Assembly: GCA_002387605.1 (NCBI GenBank)
Contig: DGJU01000082.1
Span: forward strand, 63,605 to 75,511
Source of the DNA: Alphaproteobacteria bacterium UBA4588
GTDB taxonomy: Bacteria; Pseudomonadota; Alphaproteobacteria; Puniceispirillales; Puniceispirillaceae
Reading direction: 5' to 3'
Length of the DNA stretch: 11,907 bases
Shown here: positions 1 through 7,286 of the stretch, in pieces
Layout: each line of letters opens with the position of its first letter
How positions within the stretch are numbered: position 1 is the stretch's first letter
Translations under genes and position numbers: made by a program
Notes under the pieces: generated by a model
What the model was told of the DNA's origin: nothing
The model's database searches: none
The model's input: only the letters and a program-made list of their open reading frames with translations

Positions 1-24
1 CAAGCAACTGGCCAAGCAACTGGC
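1..24 (+). repeat. Tandem 12-base repeat, two copies
   Basis: The unit CAAGCAACTGGC occurs twice in a row (1-12 and 13-24). It is in frame and encodes Gln-Ala-Thr-Gly twice. More copies may lie before the window edge. It sits in a low-complexity protein tail, where such repeats change copy number easily. Confidence 0.8.
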
Positions 25-183
25 AAGTCAGCCGCCGAAGCGCCGAGCCAAACGAGTGCCGATACGCCAGATACGGCTGATAAAAAAGAGGGTGCTCGCA
101 ATAAATATGGAGAAAAGCGGCCGCCTGAATGGAAAGGCACCAGCTTTAAAGATAGCGACCATATCCCTGCCTTCTTGAAGTAA
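1..183 (+). CDS. C-terminal end of an unidentified protein (partial)
   Basis: Frame 1 is open from the window edge to a TAA at 181-183 and gives 60 residues. The tail is low in hydrophobic residues and rich in Ala, Thr, Asp, Lys and Gln, so it looks disordered. It starts with two copies of Gln-Ala-Thr-Gly encoded by a tandem 12-base repeat and ends in the more ordered motif DHIPAFLK. A basic, low-complexity tail ending in a GDHVPAFL-like motif reminds me of the C-terminal extensions of some alphaproteobacterial DEAD-box RNA helicases. That is a weak recollection and no helicase motif lies inside the window. The gene converges on the dehydrogenase remnant that follows. Confidence 0.55.
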   Translation, partial: QATGQATGKSAAEAPSQTSADTPDTADKKEGARNKYGEKRPPEWKGTSFKDSDHIPAFLK

Positions 184-235
184 GCGGCACTCTCATCAGG
201 CCAGCCAAATAGATACAGCTTTTCATGGCTGGGCG

Positions 236-655
236 TTACCCCCCATTGAAGCGGATAACAGGTTTTAGCACTCTGCCATTTTCAGCGTCGCTTATCGCCT
301 CGTTGATATCTGCAAAATCATAGAATTTAATAAGTTGGTCATAGGGAAAGCGGCCTTGCTGGTTCAATGCGATCAATTTCGGGATAAACTCATCGGCATT
401 AGATTCGCCCTCAACAATCCCCTTGAAGCATTTGCCTTGGGTAAAAAAATCCAGAAGATCAATTGCTGCGGTCTCGCCGGGTGAAAAAGAGCCAACTGTG
501 CCGCACATCCCCTTCGCCCGTAGCGCTTTTATTGCTATCGGGATTATCTTAGGCACACCGGTTGAATCAAAGGCATAGTTTGTGCCCCCACCAGTAAGTG
601 CCTTAATTTCGCCAGCCACATCTTTCGAAACACCTCCATTAATCGTATGCCTCAG
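236..655 (-). pseudogene. C-terminal remnant of a zinc-type aryl-alcohol dehydrogenase
   Basis: The minus-strand frame ends at a TAA (236-238) and is open back to a stop at 683-685. From about 655 it reads as the C-terminal third of a medium-chain zinc alcohol dehydrogenase of the aryl/benzyl-alcohol type. It runs from a THTIN-like strand through the second half of the Rossmann fold (YAFDSTG, GTVGSF) to the typical end with FYDFADINEAI and LKPVIRF. Family members have about 365 residues; roughly 135 remain. The whole GroES-like catalytic domain with its zinc ligands and the nucleotide-binding glycine motif are missing. Upstream residues (around IILCLRYPLL) do not look like the family, so the break is near 650. 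A GTG at 617-619 would permit a 127-residue product, but it could not be an active dehydrogenase. It lies head-to-head with the LysR gene, beside aromatic catabolism genes where such an enzyme would once have fitted. Confidence 0.8.
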
Positions 656-702
656 CAGAGGATATCTTAAACATAAAATTATTTACCCGCGGCTGGGGCG
701 GG

Positions 703-1728
703 GTGGAAACAACGGCAAGGGGTGAAATTGTGATTATACACTGCGCCCGTATTATCCACCTTATTCGACAGGCTGAAATCGCATTGGCCCAACATCACCA
801 GCCCGTCAATATGCTGGCGTTCTTGCGTATCAGAGACCTAAATACCATCCAGATTGTCTGCGAGCTTGAAAGCGCATCAGCTGCGTCTCAAACGCTGAAT
901 ATTTCACAGCCCGCCGTTAGTAAAATTCTGAGAACCTTCACTGATTTGTTACACAGAGAGCTGTTTGTGCGGAAAGCCCACGGCTTAATTCCAACAGAAA
1001 GCGCCTGGATTCTGGCCCGATTAGGAAACTCGGTTGTTGATGAGTTAAAAAAGCTATCGACTCTTGAGGATGCAGAGTCAGATAGCATCTATGGCAACTT
1101 AATTGTCGGCATGCTGCCCTTTTCAGAGCAGGACATCGTGGCAACAGCTCTGGCGCGCATTACACGCACCACCCGGCATCTGAAATTCCGCGCTATTCCA
1201 GGCGATTACATTACCCTCATGGAAGCGGTTATGGCTGAGGAGATAGATTGCGTCATTGGCGTATTGCGTCAACCAGCCCCCTACCCAGAGGTGCAGGAAG
1301 CGCCGCTATGGGAGGAGTGCTTTCAGACTGTAGCGCGCGCCGACCACCCCATTCACAAAACAGCCAAAACAATTACCGACCTCTCTCAGGAACGGTGGAT
1401 AGTCGGCCCGCATGGCACGCCAATACGAAACTATTTCGACACTCTGTTTCGCTCAGAAGGAACAGTTGTGCCAACTCATACCTATGAAATGGTCTCATTT
1501 CGACTGGCCGAACAACTGGTTGCAGAAAGTGATGCTATTGGGCTGCTCTCTTATAGCGATAATCAGCTAAAAAAGCTGCGTGATGATCTGAAAATCATAG
1601 ATGTTTCACTGGAAAAAGTGCCGTGCATCATTGGCGTTAGCTATCGACGAAATGTTGCATCTCATGCCCGTTTCGCGCTGATAAATGAGTTAAAAAATGT
1701 AGCGAGTGAACTAGGCGTGATTCCTTAG
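703..1728 (+). CDS. LysR-type transcriptional regulator
   Basis: The protein has the LysR layout: an N-terminal winged helix-turn-helix at about residues 46-105, with the recognition region SQTLNISQPAVSKILRTF and the wing LFVRKAHGLIPT. A periplasmic-binding-like effector domain follows, from about 113 to 330. The longest frame starts with GTG at 703 and gives 341 residues. This includes about 36 residues before the usual family start. An ATG at 811 (residue 37, MLAFLRIRDLN) would give 305 residues, the usual LysR length. Neither start has a convincing ribosome binding site, though a G-rich stretch precedes 703. The gene lies 114 bases upstream of the O-demethylase and dioxygenase on the same strand, so it may control them and itself. 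The effector is likely an aromatic acid or its metabolite, which is inference from position only. Confidence 0.9.
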   Translation: METTARGEIVIIHCARIIHLIRQAEIALAQHHQPVNMLAFLRIRDLNTIQIVCELESASAASQTLNISQPAVSKILRTFTDLLHRELFVRKAHGLIPTESAWILARLGNSVVDELKKLSTLEDAESDSIYGNLIVGMLPFSEQDIVATALARITRTTRHLKFRAIPGDYITLMEAVMAEEIDCVIGVLRQPAPYPEVQEAPLWEECFQTVARADHPIHKTAKTITDLSQERWIVGPHGTPIRNYFDTLFRSEGTVVPTHTYEMVSFRLAEQLVAESDAIGLLSYSDNQLKKLRDDLKIIDVSLEKVPCIIGVSYRRNVASHARFALINELKNVASELGVIP

Positions 1729-1747
1729 AGCGGCGGAAAATAATAGA

Positions 1748-1760
1748 TATAACTAGTATA
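1748..1760 (+). promoter_or_regulatory. Possible LysR-type binding box (T-N11-A) in an AT-rich promoter region
   Basis: The gap between the regulator and the O-demethylase holds TATA-N5-TATA, which fits the T-N11-A interrupted dyad of LysR-family sites. It sits in the most AT-rich stretch of the gap and overlaps -10-like hexamers (TATTAT at 1759-1764). No good -35 hexamer is visible 17 bases upstream, which would suit an activator-dependent promoter. In AT-rich DNA such a short dyad can occur by chance. Confidence 0.3.
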
Positions 1761-1813
1761 TTATACCGTATGAAAAAATAGAATAAGAAGAAAAAGCGTA
1801 AAGATTATAAGGT

Positions 1814-1837
1814 CGCTCGACACACTGCAGTGGAGCG
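1814..1837 (+). promoter_or_regulatory. Imperfect hairpin enclosing the O-demethylase ribosome binding site
   Basis: CGCTC (1814-1818) can pair with GAGCG (1833-1837). Inside lies the perfect palindrome CACTGCAGTG (1823-1832), with a four-base bulge (GACA) on the left side. The GGAG that serves as ribosome binding site for the ATG at 1843 lies at 1832-1835, within the right arm. If the hairpin forms in mRNA it would mask translation start. Alternatively the palindrome could be a DNA-binding site. The bulge makes the structure only moderately stable. Confidence 0.35.
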
Positions 1838-1842
1838 CAATT

Positions 1843-2850
1843 ATGTCGAAACAAAATCTTGAGGCGCGGCTAGCTCGCTTCCCCTCTCCTTCTCATATGT
1901 TACAAAATGCGAATGTCGGACCTTATATGTTCCCGATCCCGCCACAATATACCAACTGGATTGAGGAAGTGCGCGCCTGGCGAAATGGGGCTGTGCTACT
2001 CAATCAATCTTATCATATGACCGACCTGTATATTCGTGGTGTCGATATAGTCGCTTTCCTGTCATATGTTGGCATTAATAATTTCGCCCGTTTCGGCCGC
2101 AATAAGGCTAAACAACTGATTTGCTGCAATCATGATGGATATGTCATCGGTGATGGTATCCTCTTTGGCCTAGAGGATGATGAGGCGTTGTTTATTGGCC
2201 GTCCTCCTGTGGCAAACTGGTTGGCGTTTCAGGCTGAAACCAGCGATTTTGACGTTTCAACCGAATATGATATCCGCAGCCTCGAAAACACCCAAAAATC
2301 CCGGAAACTTTATCGTTATGCGATTCAAGGACCCAAGGCACTGGATATTCTTAACGAGGTCAATGAAGGTGGCCCACTGACCACCAAATTCTTTGCTATG
2401 GGTGAGATTACCATTGCCGGAGTATCTGCCCGCACGCTCAGCCATGGCATGGGCGGCACAGAAGGGCTTGAACTCTGGGGACCTTATAAGGATAGCAAGC
2501 GTGTTTATGACCGCTTATGCGACGTTGGAAAAACATATGGCATGCTACGAGCCGGTTCACGTGCCTATTCCACTGCTGCGATAGAATCTGGCTGGATCCC
2601 CTCACCTTTACCAGCAATTTATACCGGCGAGGCGATGAAACCTTACCGTGAATGGCTACCCGATAATGGGTTTGAGACAACATGTTCCATCGGGGGAAGT
2701 TTCCAGCCTGACAATGTTGAAGAATTTTACCTGACCCCTTGGGACCTTGCTTATGGCCGTCTGATCCATTTCGATCATGATTTCATAGGCCGCGATGCGT
2801 TAGTGGCCATGGCAGAAAATAACCACCGCGAAAAGGTCACTCTTGTCTGA
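1843..2850 (+). CDS. ligM: LigM-like THF-dependent aryl O-demethylase, N-terminal 335 residues, cut by in-frame UGA
   Basis: GcvT-fold protein closely resembling LigM (vanillate/3-O-methylgallate O-demethylase of Sphingobium), which moves a methyl group from a methoxy-aromatic acid to tetrahydrofolate. Shared signatures include AWRNGAVLLNQ, DLYIRG, NKAKQ, VIGDGILF, GLELWGPY, ESGWIPSPLPAIYTG and FDHDFIGRDAL. From memory of LigM numbering, His60, Arg122, Gln165, Glu215 and catalytic Tyr247 correspond to His58, Arg120, Gln162, Glu210 and Tyr242 here. LigM Tyr31 is Phe30. LigM has about 471 residues, but this frame stops at TGA (2848-2850) right after KVTLV, where LigM continues KVTLAW. The missing C-terminal domain follows in the same frame (2884-3216). 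GGAG at 1832-1835 supports the ATG at 1843. Without the C-terminal domain the product is probably inactive. Substrate is inferred; a related syringate-type demethylase is equally possible. Confidence 0.88.
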   Translation: MSKQNLEARLARFPSPSHMLQNANVGPYMFPIPPQYTNWIEEVRAWRNGAVLLNQSYHMTDLYIRGVDIVAFLSYVGINNFARFGRNKAKQLICCNHDGYVIGDGILFGLEDDEALFIGRPPVANWLAFQAETSDFDVSTEYDIRSLENTQKSRKLYRYAIQGPKALDILNEVNEGGPLTTKFFAMGEITIAGVSARTLSHGMGGTEGLELWGPYKDSKRVYDRLCDVGKTYGMLRAGSRAYSTAAIESGWIPSPLPAIYTGEAMKPYREWLPDNGFETTCSIGGSFQPDNVEEFYLTPWDLAYGRLIHFDHDFIGRDALVAMAENNHREKVTLV

Positions 2851-2883
2851 GAAAAAGAGGATGTTTTAAAGATTTTTTCTGGC

Positions 2884-3216
2884 ATGATGGATGAATTTCC
2901 AGCCCCAAAACTGATGGAAATCCCCGCAGGCCACTATGCTGCACATCCTTATGATCACGTGATGTTAGATGGCGAACATGTCGGGCTTTCGACCTATCCG
3001 GTCTATTCTGCTAATGAACGCGCTTGGATTTCGTTAGCGATGCTGCGCTCTGACCTGTCTAGGGAAGGCACAAATGTGTCTATTCTATGGGGTGAGAAGA
3101 AGGGCGGCAGTCATAAGCCACATGTGGAAAAACATTCACAGATAAGCATCAAAGCTCGTGTACATCCCTGGCCCATCCATCAAGCAAGCCGAGAGCAATA
3201 CAGAGCCCAGCGTTAG
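2884..3216 (+). pseudogene. C-terminal part of the same LigM-like O-demethylase, beyond the internal UGA
   Basis: This segment is in the same reading frame as the upstream part. After the TGA at 2848-2850, eleven sense codons (EKEDVLKIFSG) lead to the first ATG at 2884. The protein then matches the LigM C-terminal domain: a LDGEHVGLSTYPVYS segment (LigM has a comparable glycine-rich turn and GYSYN), then SILWGEKKGGSHKPHVEKH and a final KARVHPWPI region. Joined across the stop the locus would encode about 457 residues, near LigM's length. No ribosome binding site precedes 2884, so separate translation is unlikely. The frame is otherwise intact, with no frameshift, which suggests a recent nonsense mutation, readthrough, or a sequence error. 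It ends at TAG (3214-3216), 18 to 30 bases before the dioxygenase start. Confidence 0.85.
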
Positions 3217-3246
3217 CAGGAAACACCCATAAATATGGAGACGATT

Positions 3247-4200
3247 ATGCAAAAACCCTGTTTTGATGTTGCACATCTTGGTCATGTTGAGATTTACACG
3301 GATAAATTTGATGAGAGTCTTGATTTCTATACCCGTATCTATGGTCTGACAGAAAGCGGCAGAGATAAGAATAGTGCCTATCTGCGGGCCTTTGATGATT
3401 ATGAATTTTGCACCTTGAAACTTACCCGGCATGCCACGACGGGTGTCGGGCATATTGCTTATCGCGCCGCCTCCCCTGAGGCGCTTGAGCGCCGGGTTGC
3501 GGCTATCGAAGCGTCTTCGTACAAGACCTATGGGTGGCGCGATGGCGATCAAAGCCATGGCCCTTCATTCCAATTTGAGGATCCGTTTGGCCATGTCTTC
3601 GAACTTTACTGGAACACAGTAAAATATAAGGCACCACCAGAGGAAAAAGCTGCCTTGAAAAACATCCATCAGCGCTATCATGGGCGCGGATGTTGCCCAA
3701 GACGCCTTGATCACCTCAATTTATTATCCAGCAATGTTACAGAATTTCGTGATTTTATGATCACCTGCTTTGGCTCACGCGTGACAGAACAGATCCAGCT
3801 CGATAATGGCCGCCTTGGCGGTTGTTGGTTTACCATTAACAACAAAAGCTACGATCTTGCCTGTACCGAAGAGCGTGGCGGCGGCACCGGCCGGTTTCAC
3901 CATATCACCTATGCCACCGACCAAAGAGAAGACATATTGCGGGCTGCTGACATCTTTTTAGAAAATGGCGTTCATATTGAAACCGGACCCCATAAACATG
4001 CAATACAGGGCACGTTTTTTCTCTATGTTTGGGACCCATCTGGCACCCGTGTTGAACTGGCAAATTCTGGGGCACGCCTTATCATGCAGCCAGATTGGGA
4101 GACCATTACCTGGACAGAGAACGAACGCAAGAAAGGGCAGGCTTGGGGGCTCAAAACAATCGAAACATTCCATACTCATGGAACCCCGCCAATCAGCTGA
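3247..4200 (+). CDS. Type I extradiol ring-cleavage dioxygenase (catechol 2,3-dioxygenase family)
   Basis: Two-domain vicinal-oxygen-chelate protein that should cleave a catechol next to its hydroxyls using Fe(II). The N-terminal domain runs from LGHVEIY to the FEDPFGHVFELYW repeat. The C-terminal domain carries the metal triad: His in RRLDHLNLL (residue 160 counted from 3235), His in GRFHHITY (222/223) and Glu in DPSGTRVELA (274). The second-sphere His of XylE (His246) is matched by His255 in GPHKHAIQG, and Tyr255 by Tyr264. The conserved XylE His199 position, in a KAHD-like context, reads KSYD here, so Tyr206 replaces it. Two starts are possible: ATG 3235, or ATG 3247, which has GGAG six bases upstream and is preferred. 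It follows the O-demethylase on the same strand, so it probably opens the ring of the demethylated product. The real substrate is unknown. Confidence 0.88.
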   Translation: MQKPCFDVAHLGHVEIYTDKFDESLDFYTRIYGLTESGRDKNSAYLRAFDDYEFCTLKLTRHATTGVGHIAYRAASPEALERRVAAIEASSYKTYGWRDGDQSHGPSFQFEDPFGHVFELYWNTVKYKAPPEEKAALKNIHQRYHGRGCCPRRLDHLNLLSSNVTEFRDFMITCFGSRVTEQIQLDNGRLGGCWFTINNKSYDLACTEERGGGTGRFHHITYATDQREDILRAADIFLENGVHIETGPHKHAIQGTFFLYVWDPSGTRVELANSGARLIMQPDWETITWTENERKKGQAWGLKTIETFHTHGTPPIS

Positions 4201-4217
4201 AAAAAGTTAGCTATTTT
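4195..4217. terminator. Weak stem-loop between converging genes
   Basis: AGCTGA (4195-4200, overlapping the dioxygenase stop) can pair with TTAGCT (4207-4212) through six pairs including one G-U, with a six-base A-rich loop, followed by ATTTT. It lies exactly between the convergent dioxygenase and pepN ends. The stem is short, so termination here is only a possibility. Confidence 0.25.
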
Positions 4218-6819
4218 ACGCAAGGGCACGCATAACGATTTCAGATAAATCTGGAGATAGGTCCTGCTGAGATAAAAATGCCAGAGCATCCTGCATTAAG
4301 GCCTGCCGGGCTGGGGCATAATGCTGAAACCGCGTCAATGTAAGTCCAAGACGAGCGGCGATCTGCGGATTGCGTTTATCCAATATGGCGAGCTGTGATG
4401 CGATAAACTGATAGCCTGATCCATCATCTTTATGGAATTGCCGCGGATTAGCCGCCGCAAATACGCCAAGGACAGACCGAATCTTATTCGGATTTTTTAC
4501 ATCAAACTGACGATGTTCCATAAGCGTAGCAAGCCGCTCCACTGTCCCGCCAATCGGCGATCCAGCTTCTAGGGCAAACCATTTTTCAAGCACCAGAGGC
4601 TCTTCTGACCATTTATCATGAAAGGCTGAAAGGGCCGTATCGCGCTCTGGACAATCAAGACTGTTAAGGGCCGCTAAAGCGCCCATAGAAAGGCTCATTA
4701 CATCTATGCCAGCTTGTGTTGCTGCAACGCCAAGAGATGCGGCATCTTCTGCTGCACAGCCAAGCAGCAATAACCTGTTCTGCAGGCTTCTCTGCGCGGC
4801 TGTTTCCAGTTTGTCTGGCACGGCAAGCCGGTCATTGATCTCGTCCTTTAGTGACCGCCCAAGGCTCGCTTGCACATCATGGCGCGCCTGCCAGATGGCG
4901 GGCGGGTCTGCGGGCCTATTCTGTTGTTCGCTATCAGCCTGACTAGGAACGCCAAGAGCGAGCGCTTTGAAATCATCGCGAAGCGATGCATCTCCAAGCA
5001 ACGCCAGAAGAGCATCGGCAAGCTGGCGCTCTGCTGCTTCATCAGCGTTTCCGTTCAGGCGCGCTGTAATATTATGCTGGAACAGGCTCTGCCCGGCTTC
5101 ATACCGATTAAAGGGGTCTGTATCATGGGCAATAAGATGGCATAGCTCATCACGGCTGATATCAGTAACGAGCCGCACGGGGGCTGAAAACCCGCGCAAT
5201 AAAGAGGGAACAGATTTAGTGATATCCCCATCGCCTGCCTCAACTGTAATTGTGGCCTCTGCTACTGATAATAAATAGACATGTTCTGTACCAGCAGTTC
5301 CGCCATCAATCGTAAAAGAGAGCTGGCGTCCATCTGCTGCAAAAAAGGCAAGGCTTACTGGCACCGGTTGCGGCAGACGCGGCGTTTTGGCAGCTGTCTC
5401 TGGTAGGGCCTGCGTCAGGTTCAGTATCAGCGATGTATCCTTCACTGACCGGTTAACGCTCACAGTTGGCGTGCCTGCTTGTGAATACCAGCGCTGGAAG
5501 GCCCTTAAATCGCGATTATTTGCATCAGCCATTGCCGCCACAAAATCATCACAAGTAACAGCCTGTCCATCATGCCGGGCAAAATAAAGATCCATGCCGG
5601 CACGAAATCCGTCAGCCCCCAGCATTCGGTGCATCATTCTGATAATTTCAGCCCCTTTTTCATAAATCGTAGGGGTGTAGAAATTATTGATTTCTGAATA
5701 GCTCTCCGGCCGGATTGGGTGTGCTGTAGGGCTCGCATCTTCTGGGAATTGAACGGCGCGTAATGCAGCAACATCAGCTGCCCGCTTTACCCCCTCATCA
5801 TGAGTATCAGCGCTAAAGCTCTGGTCACGGAAAACCGTCAGACCTTCTTTTAAGGTAAGCTGGAACCAGTCACGGCAGGTAACCCGGTTTCCTGTCCAGT
5901 TATGAAAATATTCATGCGCAATAATAGCTTCGACATTATCCAGATCAGTGTCAGTAGCGGTGCGCTTATCTGCCAGCACAAATTTGCTGTTAAAGATATT
6001 GAGCCCTTTATTTTCCATCGCGCCCATATTGAAATGGCTAACAGCGACTATCTGAAAGAGATCAAGGTCATATTCAAGGCCGTAAACATCTTCATCCCAT
6101 TTCATCGAGCGTTTCAGGCTATCCATTGCATGGCCCGTTAAGTGGCCATTACCCGGCTCAACAAGGATATGTAATGCAACCTGCTTCCCAGATGACGTGG
6201 TAAAACTATCTTCAACTCTTTCCAGCGTCCCAGCAACAAGCGCAAATAGATAGGCTGGCTTTGGATGTGGGTCATGCCAGAGCGCATAATGACGCCCTGC
6301 ATCACACGGGCCTGTTTCAATCAGATTGCCATTACAAAGCAACTCTTGATAGAGACGCGGCGCTTCGATTCGCGTGGTAAATATACTCATGACATCAGGG
6401 CGGTCAGGATAATAGCAGATACGCCGGAACCCTTCTGGCTCACATTGCGTGCAAATCATATCGCCTGACGCATAAAGCCCTTCTAGGGCGGTATTAGAGA
6501 ACGGATCGCATATCGAGGTGACTGTTAGCTTATCGCCTGATTTGAGGCCTGTGATAACCAGACCATCATCGCGCACCTCAACACAACTGTCAGGCAACGG
6601 GCCTGCTTCTGTTTCAGCTGAGACAAATGTAAGGGCTCTACCGTTCAGAAACAGCGGCGCAGTGCTCTCAGCTTCAGGAGCATTTCGCAGCGTCATTGTT
6701 ACGGCAACGCGGGCATGGTCGTCAAAAATCTGAACTGTTAGATCGGTTTTTTGGACCTGCCACGCAAGAGGGCTATAATCCTGACGCCGGATAGGCGCGC
6801 TTGCAGATCTAGCTTCCAT
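4216..6819 (-). CDS. pepN: Aminopeptidase N (M1 family zinc metallopeptidase)
   Basis: Cytosolic M1 aminopeptidase that removes N-terminal residues from peptides during protein turnover. From the ATG at 6819 it has 867 residues, against 870 in E. coli PepN, and it is collinear with that protein throughout. The substrate-anchoring GAMEN motif is at residues 266-270. The zinc motif HEYFH is at 302-306 (ligands His302 and His306, catalytic Glu303), and the third ligand is Glu325 in LKEGLT. CTQCEPEGFR and the C-terminal segments NPNKIRS and RNPQIAARLG are also characteristic. The frame is open further upstream to an ATG at 6972, adding 51 residues. That extension is the antisense-free overlap with gcrA in another frame, is unlike PepN and is rejected. 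The start at 6819 overlaps the gcrA stop (6809-6811) by 11 bases and has no clear ribosome binding site, so translation is probably coupled to gcrA. No signal peptide is seen. Confidence 0.95.
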   Translation of the reverse strand: MEARSASAPIRRQDYSPLAWQVQKTDLTVQIFDDHARVAVTMTLRNAPEAESTAPLFLNGRALTFVSAETEAGPLPDSCVEVRDDGLVITGLKSGDKLTVTSICDPFSNTALEGLYASGDMICTQCEPEGFRRICYYPDRPDVMSIFTTRIEAPRLYQELLCNGNLIETGPCDAGRHYALWHDPHPKPAYLFALVAGTLERVEDSFTTSSGKQVALHILVEPGNGHLTGHAMDSLKRSMKWDEDVYGLEYDLDLFQIVAVSHFNMGAMENKGLNIFNSKFVLADKRTATDTDLDNVEAIIAHEYFHNWTGNRVTCRDWFQLTLKEGLTVFRDQSFSADTHDEGVKRAADVAALRAVQFPEDASPTAHPIRPESYSEINNFYTPTIYEKGAEIIRMMHRMLGADGFRAGMDLYFARHDGQAVTCDDFVAAMADANNRDLRAFQRWYSQAGTPTVSVNRSVKDTSLILNLTQALPETAAKTPRLPQPVPVSLAFFAADGRQLSFTIDGGTAGTEHVYLLSVAEATITVEAGDGDITKSVPSLLRGFSAPVRLVTDISRDELCHLIAHDTDPFNRYEAGQSLFQHNITARLNGNADEAAERQLADALLALLGDASLRDDFKALALGVPSQADSEQQNRPADPPAIWQARHDVQASLGRSLKDEINDRLAVPDKLETAAQRSLQNRLLLLGCAAEDAASLGVAATQAGIDVMSLSMGALAALNSLDCPERDTALSAFHDKWSEEPLVLEKWFALEAGSPIGGTVERLATLMEHRQFDVKNPNKIRSVLGVFAAANPRQFHKDDGSGYQFIASQLAILDKRNPQIAARLGLTLTRFQHYAPARQALMQDALAFLSQQDLSPDLSEIVMRALA

Positions 6820-7201
6820 CGCGCGATGTTGTATAGGCAAGGTCGCAATGTTCAGGGCAATACGGCTTGCCCGGCAAAACAGGCTCACTACAGAAGCCAA
6901 ATTCAACTTTTTTCGGGTCACCATGCGGCCAAACGCATTTAGAGCGCGACCATTTAATCTGACGCAACGCAAGACGCAAGGGCAGCTCTTTGGTAGATTC
7001 GACTATTTTAGGAGCTTTTTTCGCACTAGTTTTGGCGATCGGTGATTGACGCTTTGGCAGTTTTAACCGGTGCGCTTTACCAGCAACAGCATTACGGGTT
7101 ACGCCTAATTCTTCGCCAATCTGCGAGATAGATAACCCCTTGTCCCAGAGCTTTCTTAATTTTTCAAGACGCTCATCGGTCCAGCTTGTCTCTTCTGCCA
7201 T
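6809..7201 (-). CDS. gcrA: GcrA family cell cycle regulator
   Basis: GcrA binds sigma-70 RNA polymerase and activates promoters carrying CcrM-methylated GANTC sites, controlling cell division and chromosome genes in Alphaproteobacteria. The N-terminal signature SWTDERLEKLRKLW is followed by a helix-turn-helix (residues 23-46) with GLSISQIGEELG and TRNAVAGKAHRL. The C-terminal sigma-binding region shows CVWPHGDP (residues 89-96), FGFC (C104), YCPEH (C115, H118) and a final AY. At 130 residues it is shorter than Caulobacter GcrA (about 173); the loss is in the Ala/Pro-rich linker, while both end domains remain. GAGG at 7208-7211 (minus strand) is a good ribosome binding site. It lies upstream of and overlaps pepN. 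This is strong evidence that the host is alphaproteobacterial. Confidence 0.93.
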   Translation of the reverse strand: MAEETSWTDERLEKLRKLWDKGLSISQIGEELGVTRNAVAGKAHRLKLPKRQSPIAKTSAKKAPKIVESTKELPLRLALRQIKWSRSKCVWPHGDPKKVEFGFCSEPVLPGKPYCPEHCDLAYTTSRDGS

Positions 7202-7286
7202 TTAATGCCTCATCTCTCTTGGAAGTCCCAGCGCCGTCAACGGTAAATTTGCGAACTCGCATAATGCCCTATTGCACCGCAGGATG

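Noticed and set aside
201..232. CCAGCC/GGCTGG stem between the convergent first gene and the dehydrogenase remnant
   Set aside because: Six pairs with a 20-base loop and no T-run make a functional terminator unlikely.
2848..2850. Selenocysteine at the in-frame UGA
   Set aside because: The homologous LigM position is Trp, not Cys, and I see no convincing selenocysteine insertion hairpin just downstream.
1843..3216. DMSP demethylase DmdA or glycine cleavage T protein
   Set aside because: The protein carries LigM-specific segments such as ESGWIPSPLPAIYTG and NKAKQ and sits next to a ring-cleavage dioxygenase, so an aryl O-demethylase fits better.
3136..3558. Minus-strand open frame across the O-demethylase and dioxygenase genes
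   Set aside because: It is antisense to two frames with clear family motifs, and its translation shows no recognisable domain. Other antisense frames in pepN and the hydroxylase gene were rejected for the same reason.
6820..6972. N-terminal extension of PepN by 51 residues from an ATG at 6972
   Set aside because: It lies wholly inside gcrA in another frame, does not resemble PepN, and the 6819 start gives the same length as E. coli PepN.
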